Positions 56,907 to 64,000 of a stretch of DNA of 64,000 nucleotides are shown here, in pieces. Origin of the DNA: Paraburkholderia largidicola (GTDB lineage: Bacteria > Pseudomonadota > Gammaproteobacteria > Burkholderiales > Burkholderiaceae). The translations under genes were made by a program, and so were the position numbers. The stretch spans positions 2,294,001 through 2,358,000 of the forward strand of contig NZ_AP023175.1 in assembly GCF_013426895.1 (NCBI RefSeq), given 5' to 3'. The notes under the pieces are model-generated. The model saw only the letters and a list, made by a program, of their open reading frames with translations, was not told where the DNA came from and searched no databases. Position 1 is the stretch's first letter, and each line of letters starts with the position of its first letter.

Positions 56907-58445
56907 ATGACGATCAAGTCGGAGCAGATGGAGAAGGGCGGCAGCGCGGGCGGCACGGTGGTGAAAAAGCTGATTCCCTACGGCGGCTACTACACGAACA
57001 CGATCCCGACGCACGATGTCGAGTTGACCGAAACGGGTCCCGGCACGCCGACGGGCGAGTACATGCGCCGCTTCTGGCATCCCGTCTGCATGTCGATGGA
57101 ACTCACCGACACGCCCCGCTTCCTGAAGATCCTCAACGAAGAACTCGTCGCGTTCCGTGACGGCAGCGGCCGCATTGGCCTGTTGCATGCGCATTGCGTC
57201 CATCGCGGCGCGTCGCTCGAATACGGCGCGATCCAGGAGCGCGGCATCCAGTGCTGCTATCACGGCATGGTGTTCGACGTCGACGGCACCTGTCTGCATG
57301 CGCCGTTTCCGAAGGGCGAAGAGGCGGAAGCCGAGAAGTACGCGTGCTCGATCCGGCAGGGCGCGTACAAGGCTGTCGAGCGCAACGGTCTCGTCTTTGC
57401 CTACATGGGGCCGCCCGACGAAGAGCCGCCGTTCCCCGAGTGGGAAGGCAACTTCACCGTGCTGCCAACGGACGAACTCGTGCCCTACAGCAACTTCCAG
57501 CACTGCAACTGGCTGCAGGTCCAGGACAACGCCGCCGACAACTACCACACGGCCGCGCTGCACGCGGGCAGGAACGTGGTAGGCGGCCACTACCAGGGCA
57601 CGACGTTCGACGAAGTCGGCGCGGCGTCGATGGAAGTGCCGCCCGACATGCAGTTCATCCCCGTGCAGCAAGGCCGCAGTCTCGCTTGCGCAGGTGCGCG
57701 CCGCGCGGACAAGGATCATCTGTTCGTGCGCGTCCAGCATCAGGTGCTGCCGAATCTGAGCCTGCACGCATACACGTCGGAAGACGGGCTCAACAAGAAG
57801 CTGTTCAGCCGCTTCCACATGATCCGCTGGACGGTGCCCGTCGACGACGAGAACAGCAAGATGATCGGCTGGCGCGTAATGGGGCCGGGCGTCGATACGC
57901 GCGGCGTCGGCGACAAGTCGATGGTCGGCTATGAAACGATCGACTTCCTCGAAGGCCAGGTGGCGATGCGCAGGCCCGAGCGCTTCGGCAAGTACAAGCT
58001 CGAAGACATGCCGCCCATTCCGCCGAACCATCGCGAGCGCGCGCACTACAAGGACGCGCAGTATGCACCGGGCGATTACGAAGCGATCATCAGCCAGCGC
58101 CCGATCGCCGTGCATTCGCTCGAACATCCGACCAAGTTCGACGCCGGTCTCTATCTGTTCCGCAAGATGCTGCGCGACGCCGTGCGCGGCACGAATCCCG
58201 CAGCGTCGCCGGCGGAGTTTGCGCAGTGGCTGCGCGATGTCGGTGCGACGCCGAACAGCTATTGCTCCGGCAACGTGTTCGAGATACCCGAGGCTGCGAC
58301 CGTCGAAGAAGAAGTCGCGCAACGCCGCCGCATTTCGAAAGCGGTCGTCGCGATCCTCACGCAGAGCGATCACCTGAAGGGCGACGAGCGGGCCGCGTTC
58401 GTGCGCGCCAAGATGGACGAGCTGGAGCAGTCGACGCGCGAATAA
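56907..58445 (+). CDS. Rieske-type aromatic-ring-hydroxylating oxygenase, alpha subunit
   Basis: 512 residues; AAAGGAG 6 bases before ATG 56907. The Rieske centre ligands are Cys97-x-His99 and Cys116-x2-His119 (CVHRGASLEYG and QCCYHG). The mononuclear iron site is NAADNYHTAALH with His214 and His219. A long C-terminal part follows, as in class IA phthalate-dioxygenase-like enzymes that have no small beta subunit. It opens an aromatic or related ring, or demethylates it, with electrons from the reductase encoded next. Substrate unknown. It is longer than phthalate dioxygenase (about 440 residues). Confidence 0.92.
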   Translation: MTIKSEQMEKGGSAGGTVVKKLIPYGGYYTNTIPTHDVELTETGPGTPTGEYMRRFWHPVCMSMELTDTPRFLKILNEELVAFRDGSGRIGLLHAHCVHRGASLEYGAIQERGIQCCYHGMVFDVDGTCLHAPFPKGEEAEAEKYACSIRQGAYKAVERNGLVFAYMGPPDEEPPFPEWEGNFTVLPTDELVPYSNFQHCNWLQVQDNAADNYHTAALHAGRNVVGGHYQGTTFDEVGAASMEVPPDMQFIPVQQGRSLACAGARRADKDHLFVRVQHQVLPNLSLHAYTSEDGLNKKLFSRFHMIRWTVPVDDENSKMIGWRVMGPGVDTRGVGDKSMVGYETIDFLEGQVAMRRPERFGKYKLEDMPPIPPNHRERAHYKDAQYAPGDYEAIISQRPIAVHSLEHPTKFDAGLYLFRKMLRDAVRGTNPAASPAEFAQWLRDVGATPNSYCSGNVFEIPEAATVEEEVAQRRRISKAVVAILTQSDHLKGDERAAFVRAKMDELEQSTRE

Positions 58446-58452
58446 GCGGGAC

Positions 58453-58483
58453 GCGGCGCCACACAGTACTGATGTGGCGCCGC
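58453..58483 (+). repeat. 11-bp hairpin between oxygenase and reductase genes
   Basis: Perfect arms GCGGCGCCACA / TGTGGCGCCGC with a 9-base loop. It lies 7 bases after the oxygenase stop and 43 bases before the reductase start, so it may set the ratio of the two mRNAs by partial termination or by protecting the upstream part. Confidence 0.55.
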
Positions 58484-58526
58484 ATCTGCGAACAACGCGC
58501 GTAGGCAAGTGGCAAGGAGACATCAA

Positions 58527-59513
58527 TTGACAGCATTCAATCAGGCAGCGGCGACGCTGGAGTTGTTCGTGCGGCAAGTCCGCTACGAAGGCCGCAATGT
58601 CCAGTCGTATGAACTGGTCGATCCCGACGGCGCGGCGTTGCCGCCGTTCACGGCGGGCGCGCATATCGACGTGCATCTTGCGAATGGCGTCATCCGGCAG
58701 TATTCGCTGTGCAATTCACCCGCGGACCGGCATCGCTATGTGATTGCGGTGCTGCGCGATGAAAAAGGGCGCGGCGGATCGAAGGCCGTTCACGAGCAGT
58801 TGCAAGTGCAAGGCCGCGTGCGCGTGAGCGTGCCGCGCAACAACTTCGAACTCGCGCAAGGGGCGCGCAAGGTGATTCTGATCGCAGGCGGGATCGGCGT
58901 GACACCGCTCAAGTCGATGGCGCATCAGCTTGCGGAAATGGACGGCGTGGACTACGAGTTGCACTATTGCGCGCGCGATGTGCAATGCGCGGCGTTCACG
59001 GAAGAATTGCAGGCGCTCGTCGAACGAGACCGGCTGCATTTTCACTTCGATGGTGGCGATCCGGCGCGCGGCCTCGATATCGCGGCGCTCTTGCGCGACG
59101 AGGCGCAAGACGGCACGCATGTCTACTATTGCGGTCCCGCGGGCTTCATGCGCGCCTGTGCAGATGCGTGCGGGCACTGGCCGAAGGAGGCGGTGCACTG
59201 CGAGCATTTCAAGGCGCCGGAGCGCGCGAGCGCGCCCGCTGATCGAAAGCCGGGTGAGTTCACCGTCGAGATCGCGAGCACGGGGCAACGTCTGCCCGTT
59301 CCCATCGACAGGAGCATCGCCGATGTGCTCAAGGCGGCAGGGATTGGCGTGCAGACATCGTGTGAGGCCGGTTTGTGCGCGACCTGCAAGGTGCGTTATC
59401 TGAGCGGCGAGGTCGAGCATCAGGATTGCATCCTCGATGCCGCCGATCAGCAGAACTTCCTGACGCTCTGCGTTTCGCGCGCGAAAAGCGAACTGCTGGT
59501 GCTGGATCTTTAA
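58527..59513 (+). CDS. Oxygenase reductase (PDR/VanB type, FMN plus 2Fe-2S)
   Basis: 328 residues from TTG 58527, supported by AAGGAGA 6 bases upstream; the GTG at 58509 precedes that ribosome site. Order of domains: FMN-binding barrel (FTAGAHIDVHLANGVIRQYS, LCNS, about 35-70), NADH-binding domain (VILIAGGIGVTPLKSMAHQL and YYCGPAGFMRACADACG), then a C-terminal plant-type ferredoxin with Cys ligands CEAGLCATC and QDC. This is the phthalate-dioxygenase-reductase layout. It passes electrons from NADH to the Rieske oxygenase of the same operon. Followed by a strong terminator. Confidence 0.92.
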   Translation: MTAFNQAAATLELFVRQVRYEGRNVQSYELVDPDGAALPPFTAGAHIDVHLANGVIRQYSLCNSPADRHRYVIAVLRDEKGRGGSKAVHEQLQVQGRVRVSVPRNNFELAQGARKVILIAGGIGVTPLKSMAHQLAEMDGVDYELHYCARDVQCAAFTEELQALVERDRLHFHFDGGDPARGLDIAALLRDEAQDGTHVYYCGPAGFMRACADACGHWPKEAVHCEHFKAPERASAPADRKPGEFTVEIASTGQRLPVPIDRSIADVLKAAGIGVQTSCEAGLCATCKVRYLSGEVEHQDCILDAADQQNFLTLCVSRAKSELLVLDL

Positions 59514-59524
59514 ACGCAAGCGAA

Positions 59525-59556
59525 AAAGCCCGCGCACGTTCACCGGCGCGGGCTTT
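59525..59556. terminator. Bidirectional terminator between reductase and dehydrogenase genes
   Basis: 11-bp perfect stem AAAGCCCGCGC / GCGCGGGCTTT with a 10-base loop. The A-run on the left and T-run on the right make it work for both convergent genes (stops at 59513 and 59573). Confidence 0.85.
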
Positions 59557-59572
59557 GCTTCACCGAAGGCGA

Positions 59573-61150
59573 TCAGGCTTTCGACAACTCGCCATCCGTG
59601 AGACGCCAGAGGTCGCGCGGATTGTCGTGCTTCAATGCTTCAGGCAGCAGATCGTCCGGAAAGCCCTGATAGCACACCGGCCGCAAGAAGCGCTCGATCG
59701 ACGTCATGCCGACGGAAGTGAAGCGGCTGTCGGACGTCGCGGGGAACGGGCCGCCGTGAATCGACGCATACGACACTTCCTGTGGATGCGCGAACGCATT
59801 GATGACGATGCGTCCCGTGCGTCGTTCGAGCACCGGCAGCAGGCGCGCGGCGAGCGCGTGATCGGCGGAATCGATCTGCATCGTCGCCGACAACTGGCCG
59901 CGGAACTGCCTGGCGATCGCGATCAATTGCTCGACATCTGCAACACGCACGAGCAGCGCAGCCGGCCCGAACACTTCTTCCGACAGTGAAGCATCGGCAA
60001 GCAGGCGCGCGCCGTCGGCTTCGAGCAGCACCGCCTGGCCGTCCCACGCGCTTTCCGCCTTGCCGCCTGCCGCGATATGTTCCGCGCCCGCGTGTTTGCG
60101 CTTCTCAAGGTTGTCGCCGTACGACTTCCAGATGCCGGGCGTGAGCATCGTGCGCGCGTGCATCGCTTCGACGCGGGCAATCAGCGCCTGCCGCAGTTCC
60201 GCGTAGCCTGGGCCGTCGATCGCGAGCAGGATCGCGGGCTTCAGGCACGCTTGCCCGACGTTGACCAGCATGCGTTCGCCGAAGCCGTCGCCGACTGCAG
60301 CGCCGCGCGCAGCGAGCGCTGCCGGCAGCACGAAGGTCGGATTGACGCTCGTCATTTCCGTGAACACGGGAATCGGATCGGGACGCTGCTGCGCGCGCCG
60401 GAACAGCGCCATGCCGCCCGCTTCCGATCCCGTGAAGGTCACGCCCTTGATAAGCGGATGATCGACGAGCGCTTCACCGATTTCATTGCCGCCGCCGCGC
60501 AGCATCGAAAACACGCCTTCGTGCAGGCCCGATTCTGCGACGGCCTGCTGGATCACCCGGCCCATGATTTCGGATGCGCCCGGATGCGCGTTGTGGGCCT
60601 TCACGATCACGGGACAACCGGCCGCCAGCGCCGACGCCGTATCGCCGCCCGCGACCGAATACGAAATCGGAAAGTTGCTTGCGCCGAAGATCGCGACGGG
60701 GCCGAGCGCGATCTTCTGCATCCGGTGATCCATGCGTGCGCGCGGTTGCCGTTCGGGTTGAGCGGGATCGATCGTCGCCTGGCGGAATCGCCCTTGACGC
60801 ACCACGGTCGCGAACTGACGGAATTGCGTGGCCGCTTTGGCGGTTTCCGCTTCGAACTGCGCGGCAGGCAGGCCTGTTTCGAGCGACGTGCGCTGCGCGA
60901 GTTCAGGGGCGACGGCATCGAGTCCGTTGGCGATGCGTTCGAGAAACGCAGCGCGTTCTTCGAGCGACGTGTTGTTGAAGCTGTCGAATGCATCGTCGGC
61001 GAGTTGAGCCGCGAGATTCACTTCCGCGACGCCGCCGAACGCGAAATCCGGTTCGATCGCGGCATTCGTCGCGGGGTTCAACGCCTTCATGGTGCCGGCC
61101 GTCGCATCAACCTCATGCGAGCCGATCAGCAGATTGCCAGTGAGTGTCAT
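59573..61150 (-). CDS. Aldehyde dehydrogenase, alpha-ketoglutaric semialdehyde dehydrogenase type
   Basis: 525 residues. The N-terminus TLTGNLLIGSHEVDATAGTM is typical of ketoglutarate-semialdehyde dehydrogenases of sugar-acid pathways. Cofactor part IFGASNFPISYSVAGGDTAS, catalytic Glu in PVFTEMTSVNPTFVLP, catalytic Cys in VNVGQACLKPAI (GQxC). End region SYASIHGGPFPATSDSRFTS, as in the family. It oxidises a semialdehyde with NAD(P)+. The start overlaps the stop of the upstream hydrolase gene (61147-61150), so the two are coupled. Convergent to the Rieske operon. Confidence 0.9.
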   Translation of the reverse strand: MTLTGNLLIGSHEVDATAGTMKALNPATNAAIEPDFAFGGVAEVNLAAQLADDAFDSFNNTSLEERAAFLERIANGLDAVAPELAQRTSLETGLPAAQFEAETAKAATQFRQFATVVRQGRFRQATIDPAQPERQPRARMDHRMQKIALGPVAIFGASNFPISYSVAGGDTASALAAGCPVIVKAHNAHPGASEIMGRVIQQAVAESGLHEGVFSMLRGGGNEIGEALVDHPLIKGVTFTGSEAGGMALFRRAQQRPDPIPVFTEMTSVNPTFVLPAALAARGAAVGDGFGERMLVNVGQACLKPAILLAIDGPGYAELRQALIARVEAMHARTMLTPGIWKSYGDNLEKRKHAGAEHIAAGGKAESAWDGQAVLLEADGARLLADASLSEEVFGPAALLVRVADVEQLIAIARQFRGQLSATMQIDSADHALAARLLPVLERRTGRIVINAFAHPQEVSYASIHGGPFPATSDSRFTSVGMTSIERFLRPVCYQGFPDDLLPEALKHDNPRDLWRLTDGELSKA

Positions 61151-61797
61151 GCCTGTGCTCCTTTTGTTTCTTCCACTGCGGGCAGCGCGGCGATGAGTTC
61201 GGCCGTCGTCAGGATTTCATGCGCGAAGGTCGGACCGTTCAGTTCGTGCGCGGCGCGCATCATCGCTTCCGAGAAAGCAGCGGTGCCGTCTCGCGCGAGC
61301 GTGACGTGATAACCCAGTTCCATCGCAAAGCGGCTGGTGGATTCGATGCATGTATTGGCGAGCAGGCCGACGGCGATCACATGTGTGATGCCTTGCTGCT
61401 TCAGCTGAAAGTCGAGATCGGTGTTGGCGAAGCCGCTTTGCGCCCAGTGCTCCTGCACGACGATGTCGCCTTCCTGAGGCACGAAGTCGGGATGCCATTC
61501 GCCGCCCCACGTTCCCTTTGCAAACGTCTGACGCTGCTGCACCAGACGCTGTGTCGGATTCGGATGATCCCAGTTGTCGTAATCGCCCGGTTGCCAGCGG
61601 CGGTGCGGTACGTAGAACACCTGGATGCCGCCCTTGCGCGCAGCGGCGACCGTCGCGCGCAGGTTGTCGAGCAGGCGGACGTTGGTCGCGATTTCCTTGA
61701 TCATCGGAAACAGCTTGCCGCCTTCCGACAGAAAGTCGTTGTAGGGATCGACCAGCAACAGGCCGGTGCGCTCCGCACGATAAACAGTATTGGGCAT
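61147..61797 (-). CDS. Isochorismatase-family cysteine hydrolase
   Basis: 216 residues from ATG 61797 (GGAG 8 bases upstream). Catalytic set: Asp in TGLLLVDPYNDFL, Lys in FAKGTWGGEWHPD, Cys in GLLANTCIESTSRFAMEL. The fold group includes nicotinamidases, N-carbamoylsarcosine amidases and ureidoacrylate hydrolases; the exact reaction is not set. It is first in a two-gene operon with the semialdehyde dehydrogenase and divergent from an HxlR regulator, with a palindromic site between, so it is probably induced by its substrate. Confidence 0.87.
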   Translation of the reverse strand: MPNTVYRAERTGLLLVDPYNDFLSEGGKLFPMIKEIATNVRLLDNLRATVAAARKGGIQVFYVPHRRWQPGDYDNWDHPNPTQRLVQQRQTFAKGTWGGEWHPDFVPQEGDIVVQEHWAQSGFANTDLDFQLKQQGITHVIAVGLLANTCIESTSRFAMELGYHVTLARDGTAAFSEAMMRAAHELNGPTFAHEILTTAELIAALPAVEETKGAQA

Positions 61798-61911
61798 TTC
61801 AGTTCTCCATCGAAAACGGTGCGTACGAATTGGCGTTCGCACCCGGCGCCGGCCGCCTTGATCGGACGATGCGTGACGTCTCGCACATCGCTAACGTGAA
61901 CGCAGCATATA

Positions 61912-61928
61912 ACTATGAAAATCATAGT
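61912..61928. promoter_or_regulatory. ACTATGA-AAA-TCATAGT palindrome, candidate HxlR operator
   Basis: Perfect 7-3-7 inverted repeat in the divergent region between the isochorismatase and hxlR-type genes. The left half with its spacer (ACTATGAAAT) recurs at 62045-62054, 35 bases before the hxlR GTG start. HxlR regulators bind such dyads and often control themselves and the divergent gene. Confidence 0.65.
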
Positions 61929-62079
61929 GTCAAGTGCTGTTTGGGTTTGCAGGTCGTTTTGCGAAGGCTGCGGATCAGCCTTCAAGGTCCGGCAGGACCC
62001 GCGTAGACGGCGTGTGCGTATGCACGCCGATGTACGTTTGTGTTACTATGAAATTAAGAGTTTCGATGGGAGATGGATC

Positions 62080-62577
62080 GTGGCACGTGTCGTGGAGAAG
62101 GCCGGTACGGTGTGTCCGGTGTCGAGGTCGCTGGATGTCGTCGGCGACCGGTGGTCGATGCTCGTCCTGCGGGAGCTGTACATGGGCGCAGCGCGTTTCG
62201 AGGAGATACAGATCCAGACGGAAGCGACGCCGCAAATGCTGGCGACGCGTCTGAAATCGCTCGAGGCGGACGGCATGATCGAGCGTCAACCGTATAGCGA
62301 GAAGCCGCTGCGTTACGAATATCGTCTGACGGAGAAAGGGCGGGCGTTTTATCCCGTGATTCACGCGTTACGCGCGTGGGGGGAGACGTGGTGCAAGGAG
62401 AAGCACGAGGACATCGCGGTGCGCTTCGTGCATCGCAAGTGCGGCCACGATGTCGGGCTGGCGAACGTGTGTCCGCATTGTGGCGAACACGTGGAGCGAA
62501 AGGACCTGGAGTCGACCCTCAGCAGCCAGTTCGCCAACGAGCGCGCCGAGCGGCGCGCCGCATTCAAGCGCAAGTGA
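62080..62577 (+). CDS. HxlR-family regulator with C-terminal Cys cluster
   Basis: 165 residues from GTG 62080, supported by GGGAG 7 bases upstream; the frame before it lacks protein character. HxlR winged helix at residues 10-100: CPVSRSLDVVGDRWSMLVLR, FEEIQIQTEATPQMLATRLK, LEADGMIERQPYSEKPLRYE and YRLTEKGRAFYPVIHALRAW. The last 45 residues carry HRKCGHDVGLANVCPHCGEH, a zinc-ribbon-like cluster (three Cys and His) found in one HxlR subgroup. Divergent from the isochorismatase operon, its likely target. Signal unknown. Confidence 0.88.
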   Translation: MARVVEKAGTVCPVSRSLDVVGDRWSMLVLRELYMGAARFEEIQIQTEATPQMLATRLKSLEADGMIERQPYSEKPLRYEYRLTEKGRAFYPVIHALRAWGETWCKEKHEDIAVRFVHRKCGHDVGLANVCPHCGEHVERKDLESTLSSQFANERAERRAAFKRK

Positions 62578-62578
62578 A

Positions 62579-62604
62579 AAGCGCGGCGCGAAGACGCCGC
62601 GCTT
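62579..62604. terminator. Terminator between convergent hxlR-type and MFS genes
   Basis: 10-bp stem AAGCGCGGCG / CGCCGCGCTT with 6-base loop CGAAGA. It begins one base after the hxlR stop; the stop of the convergent MFS gene is at 62611. A short A-run lies on the left side. Confidence 0.65.
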
Positions 62605-62610
62605 CGCGCA

Positions 62611-63867
62611 TCACACGCACTCGGTCTGAACTTCGTTGGATGCCACGGGCGCGGCGACCTGCGTGGCGTTGTTGCGCGAACGGAAACTCGCCAGCGTGAC
62701 GAGGCCGAGAATCGCGAGCACGCTGCCGAACCAGAAATCGACGGGAATGCCGGCGTGATCGACGATCGTGCCGCCCACCGACGAACCCACGGCGATCGCC
62801 ACCTGAATGATGCCGACGAACAGCGCCGAACCCGCTTCGGGCAAATCGGGCGACGCTTCCTGCATCCACACGCTCACGCACAGCGGAATCGCGCCGAACG
62901 CGACGCCCCACGCGAGTACGATGCCCGTCACGACAGGCGCCATGTCGCTGAGCAGCGGCATGGTCAGCAACGCGAACATCAGCAGCAAGGTCACCGTGGC
63001 GAGCGAGCCCTTGAGCCTGCGGGCAACGAACGTCGATACCGCGAAGTTCGAAAAGAAACCGATGATGCCGAAGCCGAGCAGCACGGCGGTGATGGTCGAC
63101 GTGCTGAAATGCGCGTTCTGCAGAAACGGCGCGATATACGTGTACGACGAGAAATGCGCGCCGAAAATCAGCGCGACCATCAACAGGCTCTTGCGCGGAA
63201 ACGGACGGCGCACGAGCGTCACGAGATCGGCGAAACGCAAGGCCGCTGCGGACGGCAGCGACGGCAGCAGTGCAATCTGCGAAATCAGCGCGACGCTCAC
63301 GAGCACGGCCGTCGCGATGAACGACATGCGCCACGAAGCGAGACTCGCGATGAAGGTGCCGAGAGGAACGCCGATCACCGTCGCGCAGGTGACGCCGGCG
63401 AGAATCGTAGCGGTCGCGCGGGGCGCTTCGTGCGCTTTCACCAGACGCCCCGCCGCCGCGAGCGCGAGCGTCCAGAAGCCGCCGAGCGCGGCACCGAGCA
63501 GCGCGCGGCCCACGAGCATCATCGGGAAATTCGGTGCGAACGCCGACAGCAGGTTCGACGCGAGCAGCATCACCGTCAGCAGGATGAGAATCAGCCGGCG
63601 GTTCACGCGCCCGGCGGCGAGCATCAGACCCGGCGCGGAGATGGCGGCCATGATGCCGGGAATCGTCACCATCAGGCCGGCTGTGCCCGGCAAGACGTCG
63701 AAGGTCTGCGCGACTTGCGGCAGGAGACCCACGGGCAGAAATTCCGTCGTCACGAACGCGAATGCGCCGACTGTCACCGACGCTACCGCGAGCCATGCGC
63801 GCAACGGCGAAGACGTGCCGTCGGCGACGTCTGGCGTGTTGCTCGAAGCGTTGTTTTCGAAGTTCAT
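62611..63867 (-). CDS. MFS transporter (DHA1, AraJ/NepI-like exporter)
   Basis: 418 residues, about 12 helices, start ATG 63867; an upstream frame extension is Ser/Arg-rich and not credible. GAFAFVTTEFLPVGLLPQVA in helix 1 and GLMVTIPGIMAAISAPGLML are characteristic of the DHA1 group that includes AraJ, NepI and sugar-efflux proteins. The motif A region is AAGRVNRRLILILLTVMLLA. Export of a nucleoside, sugar or drug is the usual role; no partner gene is adjacent. Convergent to the hxlR-type gene with a shared terminator. Upstream 130 bases to the window end hold no feature I can support. Confidence 0.88.
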   Translation of the reverse strand: MNFENNASSNTPDVADGTSSPLRAWLAVASVTVGAFAFVTTEFLPVGLLPQVAQTFDVLPGTAGLMVTIPGIMAAISAPGLMLAAGRVNRRLILILLTVMLLASNLLSAFAPNFPMMLVGRALLGAALGGFWTLALAAAGRLVKAHEAPRATATILAGVTCATVIGVPLGTFIASLASWRMSFIATAVLVSVALISQIALLPSLPSAAALRFADLVTLVRRPFPRKSLLMVALIFGAHFSSYTYIAPFLQNAHFSTSTITAVLLGFGIIGFFSNFAVSTFVARRLKGSLATVTLLLMFALLTMPLLSDMAPVVTGIVLAWGVAFGAIPLCVSVWMQEASPDLPEAGSALFVGIIQVAIAVGSSVGGTIVDHAGIPVDFWFGSVLAILGLVTLASFRSRNNATQVAAPVASNEVQTECV

Positions 63868-64000
63868 GTCTTTATCGCTGATCGATGAATGGGTGCGTGG
63901 CGTGCGGCGTCGCACGCTGCACCATTGAGGTGAGTGGGCAACGACATGCGTCGCCGCCATTTGCGCGCCACCATATCACCGCTTCTGAAAACAGGCAGAC

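Noticed and set aside
56880..58676. Minus-strand open frame of 598 codons opposite the Rieske oxygenase
   Set aside because: Antisense to a gene with intact Rieske and iron motifs; composition is that of a shadow frame.

Overview
The window is GC-rich chromosomal DNA from a beta-proteobacterium of the Burkholderiaceae. It is most likely Paraburkholderia or Caballeronia, judged from protein style, the many LysR, MFS and AraC genes, the cepacian-like exopolysaccharide genes and a long inverted repeat of a type I associate with Paraburkholderia. No rRNA, tRNA, CRISPR array, transposase or phage integrase was seen. Assignments rest on reading motifs and translations by eye; no database search was run.

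Layout. 1-12.6 kb is ordinary accessory metabolism: the start of a FAD-dependent dehydrogenase (cut by the window edge), a TPR membrane protein, a DeoR regulator with an MFS exporter, a PhzF-like isomerase, a YqjD/YqjE/YqjK-like stress membrane operon, a second MFS exporter divergent from a cupin, a membrane-anchored leucine-rich-repeat protein and a ferredoxin-NADP reductase. 13.2-37.1 kb is a large surface polysaccharide region. It starts with two paralogous exported glycoside-hydrolase-like lipoproteins that enclose a glycosyltransferase-like gene and a GlxA/AraC-type regulator. A TupA-like ATP-grasp gene and a second GlxA/AraC regulator follow. Then comes an operon with a Wzc-type tyrosine autokinase, three glycosyltransferases, a Tat-exported clan GH-A hydrolase and a Wzx flippase. 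A convergent Wzy-type polymerase and PAP2 phosphatase, and a downstream manC plus undecaprenyl-phosphate sugar transferase, complete the region. No Wza exporter or Wzb phosphatase lies in the window.

37.2-42.4 kb holds a lipoprotein with two copies of a His-rich domain, a small secreted protein and a FecR-OmpA-CHASE2 operon with coupled starts. 42.5-55.2 kb holds a bicupin, three LysR regulators, two MFS carriers, NudC, a subtilase preceded by a small protein resembling the subtilase propeptide, an exported alpha/beta hydrolase and a class II aldolase with an ACS-type carrier. 55.24-56.07 kb is a large concentric imperfect palindrome filling the space between two convergent genes. 56.1-62.6 kb is a catabolic block: GntR/FCD regulator, Rieske oxygenase and its reductase, ketoglutarate-semialdehyde-type dehydrogenase, isochorismatase-like hydrolase and an HxlR regulator, with good candidate operators for both regulators. 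An MFS exporter ends the window.

Most striking items: the palindromic element with the mirrored G/T codon drift of the two genes running into it; the paired GH lipoproteins with paired degenerate GlxA/AraC regulators beside a Wzx/Wzy exopolysaccharide operon; the stand-alone propeptide-like gene upstream of the subtilase; and the duplicated His-rich lipoprotein whose first domain has lost its metal-type residues.
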